Shown here: one piece after another, positions 6,433-7,157 of the stretch | Layout of the letters: every line of letters starts with the position of its first letter | Position numbering within the stretch: position 1 is the stretch's first letter | Assembly: GCA_020200675.1 (NCBI GenBank) | Contig: JAIVIG010000080.1 | Span: 11,296 to 18,452, forward strand | Origin: Actinomycetota bacterium | GTDB lineage: Bacteria; Actinomycetota; Rubrobacteria; Rubrobacterales; Rubrobacteraceae | Reading direction: 5' to 3' | DNA length: 7,157 nt | The notes under the pieces: generated by a model | Database searches by the model: none | Told to the model about the DNA's origin: nothing | What the model saw: only the letters and a program-made list of their open reading frames with translations | Translations under genes and position numbers: made by a program

Positions 6433-7025
6433 TTATCGATGCGCTTCGGCCTCGGCTTCGACTTCGGCTTCCTGCTGGCTCGGTCCGCCGCCTTCGATAG
6501 CTATGATATCGTCCTCTATAGAGGAGACCTTTCCCCCCGCGCTCGCCCATACGCCTAGCGAGAAACCTTCGTTCACGGGCTCGCCTATCTTCTGCTCGTA
6601 CTCGACCTCGTCGCCCTCCGAGACGAGCGCCTCGGCGGGCTCTAGGTAACGGCCCCCCAGCGGCATGCCCACGCCCGAGAGTTCTCCCACCAGGGAGACG
6701 ATGCCCTCCTCGGGGGAATCGTCTCCACGTCGGCGTAATCCTTGCTCTTCGTGCCCTTGGGGATGAGCAAGAGGGCGTTCGTTGTCTGTCGGACGTAGCC
6801 GTCTTCGTTCCCAAGCTCCTCGATGCCCATCTCGTTCAGGTACGGGCCGCTATCGATGACCGAGAGATGCCCCGAATTCTCGACGTCCATCCCCGCTATG
6901 CCCAAGACCTCGGTCATCGAGGCCCCTATCGGCACCTCATAGACCTTCAGGTCCGCTATGTCCTCACCGTAGACCGACAGGAGTTTCGTAGTGACGGGCC
7001 TGCCCAAAAAGAGCGCGTTGTAATG
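6433..7025 (-). pseudogene. C-terminal remnant of an RnfC/PduS-like electron-transfer protein (SLBB plus barrel-sandwich), frameshifted
   Basis: Reading leftward, similarity begins near 7022 with NALFLGRPVTTKLLSVYG. An SLBB-like segment follows (VYEVPIGASMTEVLGIAG, then GYVRQTTNALLLIPKGTK), like the same region of RnfC and PduS. After DVETIPP the frame breaks at the five-base run 6712-6716. Restoring one base gives PPEEGIVSLVGELSGVGM, which joins the second frame. That frame holds a barrel-sandwich hybrid: EPAEALVSEGDEVEYEQKIGEP, then GVWASAGGKVSSIEDDIIAIEGG. It ends in a Glu-Ala-rich tail encoded by a 6-base imperfect repeat (6440-6470). Intact relatives have an N-terminal FMN/NADH-binding domain and cysteine-rich iron-sulfur motifs, and pass electrons at the membrane or to cobalamin enzymes. 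None of that is present, and the combined frame has no cysteine. The only nearby start is TTG at 7007, with no binding site. It is most likely a decayed fragment, though a sequencing error could explain the frameshift alone. Confidence 0.7.
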
Positions 7026-7157
7026 GATATAAAAGATACTGTTGGTTTATTCGCTGAAGATCCACAGTCAACTCGACGGAGCCAGAGCCGCCAATCGGGA
7101 CCGTCGAGTAGCGGTGGTAGGAACGCCGTTCAGCCAGTTGGCGATCCGTCCTACGTT
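7023..7157. other. Unassigned right edge beginning at an AT-rich junction
   Basis: The 40 bases from 7021 to 7060 hold only 12 G or C (30%), in sharp contrast to the rest of the window. The RnfC/PduS-like coding similarity on the minus strand ends exactly here. Three readings stay open to the window edge and none can be confirmed. A plus-strand frame from ATG 7023 begins MDIKDTVGLFAEDPQSTRR and has at best a weak AAAGAG 9 bases upstream. A minus-strand frame ends at a TGA at 7068-7070 after NVGRIANWLNGVPTT and could be the C-terminus of a gene entering from the right. A second minus frame is also open. The stretch may be the end of a mobile element or the start of a new gene. Confidence 0.4.

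Noticed and set aside
6440..6470. Short tandem-like repeat of GCTTCG/GCCTCG units
   Set aside because: It is explained as the coding sequence for the Glu-Ala-rich tail of the minus-strand pseudogene, not an independent repeat or CRISPR.
1..7157. CRISPR array, tRNA or rRNA genes
   Set aside because: No regularly spaced repeats and no tRNA- or rRNA-like conserved stretches were seen on reading both strands.

Overview
This window is GC-rich bacterial DNA (visibly above 60% G+C in the genes, with GTG and probably TTG starts beside ATG, and strong GGAGG-type ribosome binding sites). Protein and codon style suggest a high-GC Gram-positive, possibly Rubrobacter-like, actinobacterium. That placement is an impression from the sequence, not a database result.

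Left edge (1-430): the first 69 codons of a galactonate dehydratase-type enolase-superfamily gene run leftward out of the window. It is divergent from an IclR-family regulator, and the 221-base gap between them holds a good sigma70-like promoter for the regulator and a perfect 6+6 palindrome just upstream of it.

Centre (431-5483): one tightly packed rightward operon for the lower part of an aromatic meta-cleavage pathway. Its order is IclR regulator, acylating acetaldehyde dehydrogenase (MhpF/DmpF), 4-hydroxy-2-oxovalerate aldolase (MhpE/DmpG), a broken meta-cleavage-product hydrolase (DmpD/BphD type), a divergent hydratase/decarboxylase-family protein, and a canonical 2-keto-4-pentenoate hydratase (MhpD/DmpE). 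The first three genes overlap by 4 bases at each junction. Together the hydratase, aldolase and dehydrogenase would turn 2-hydroxypenta-2,4-dienoate into pyruvate and acetyl-CoA. The hydrolase that would supply the dienoate has lost its nucleophile region and reading frame, so the hydrolytic branch looks dead unless another hydrolase replaces it. No ring-cleavage dioxygenase, semialdehyde dehydrogenase or tautomerase is in the window.

Right part (5484-7157): an intact alpha/beta hydrolase with a full Ser-Asp-His triad follows 131 bases downstream on the same strand. Beyond it, on the opposite strand, is a degenerate C-terminal piece of an RnfC/PduS-like protein (SLBB plus barrel-sandwich domain). 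It carries a one-base frameshift in a C/G run and no cysteines. Its coding similarity stops abruptly at an AT-rich junction near 7022, and the last ~130 bases could not be assigned. This right end looks like a rearrangement or insertion boundary.

No wholly new system was recognised. The most notable points are the gutted hydrolase inside an otherwise intact operon, the paralogous hydratase-family protein with altered active-site positions, and the decayed RnfC/PduS fragment with its abrupt junction.
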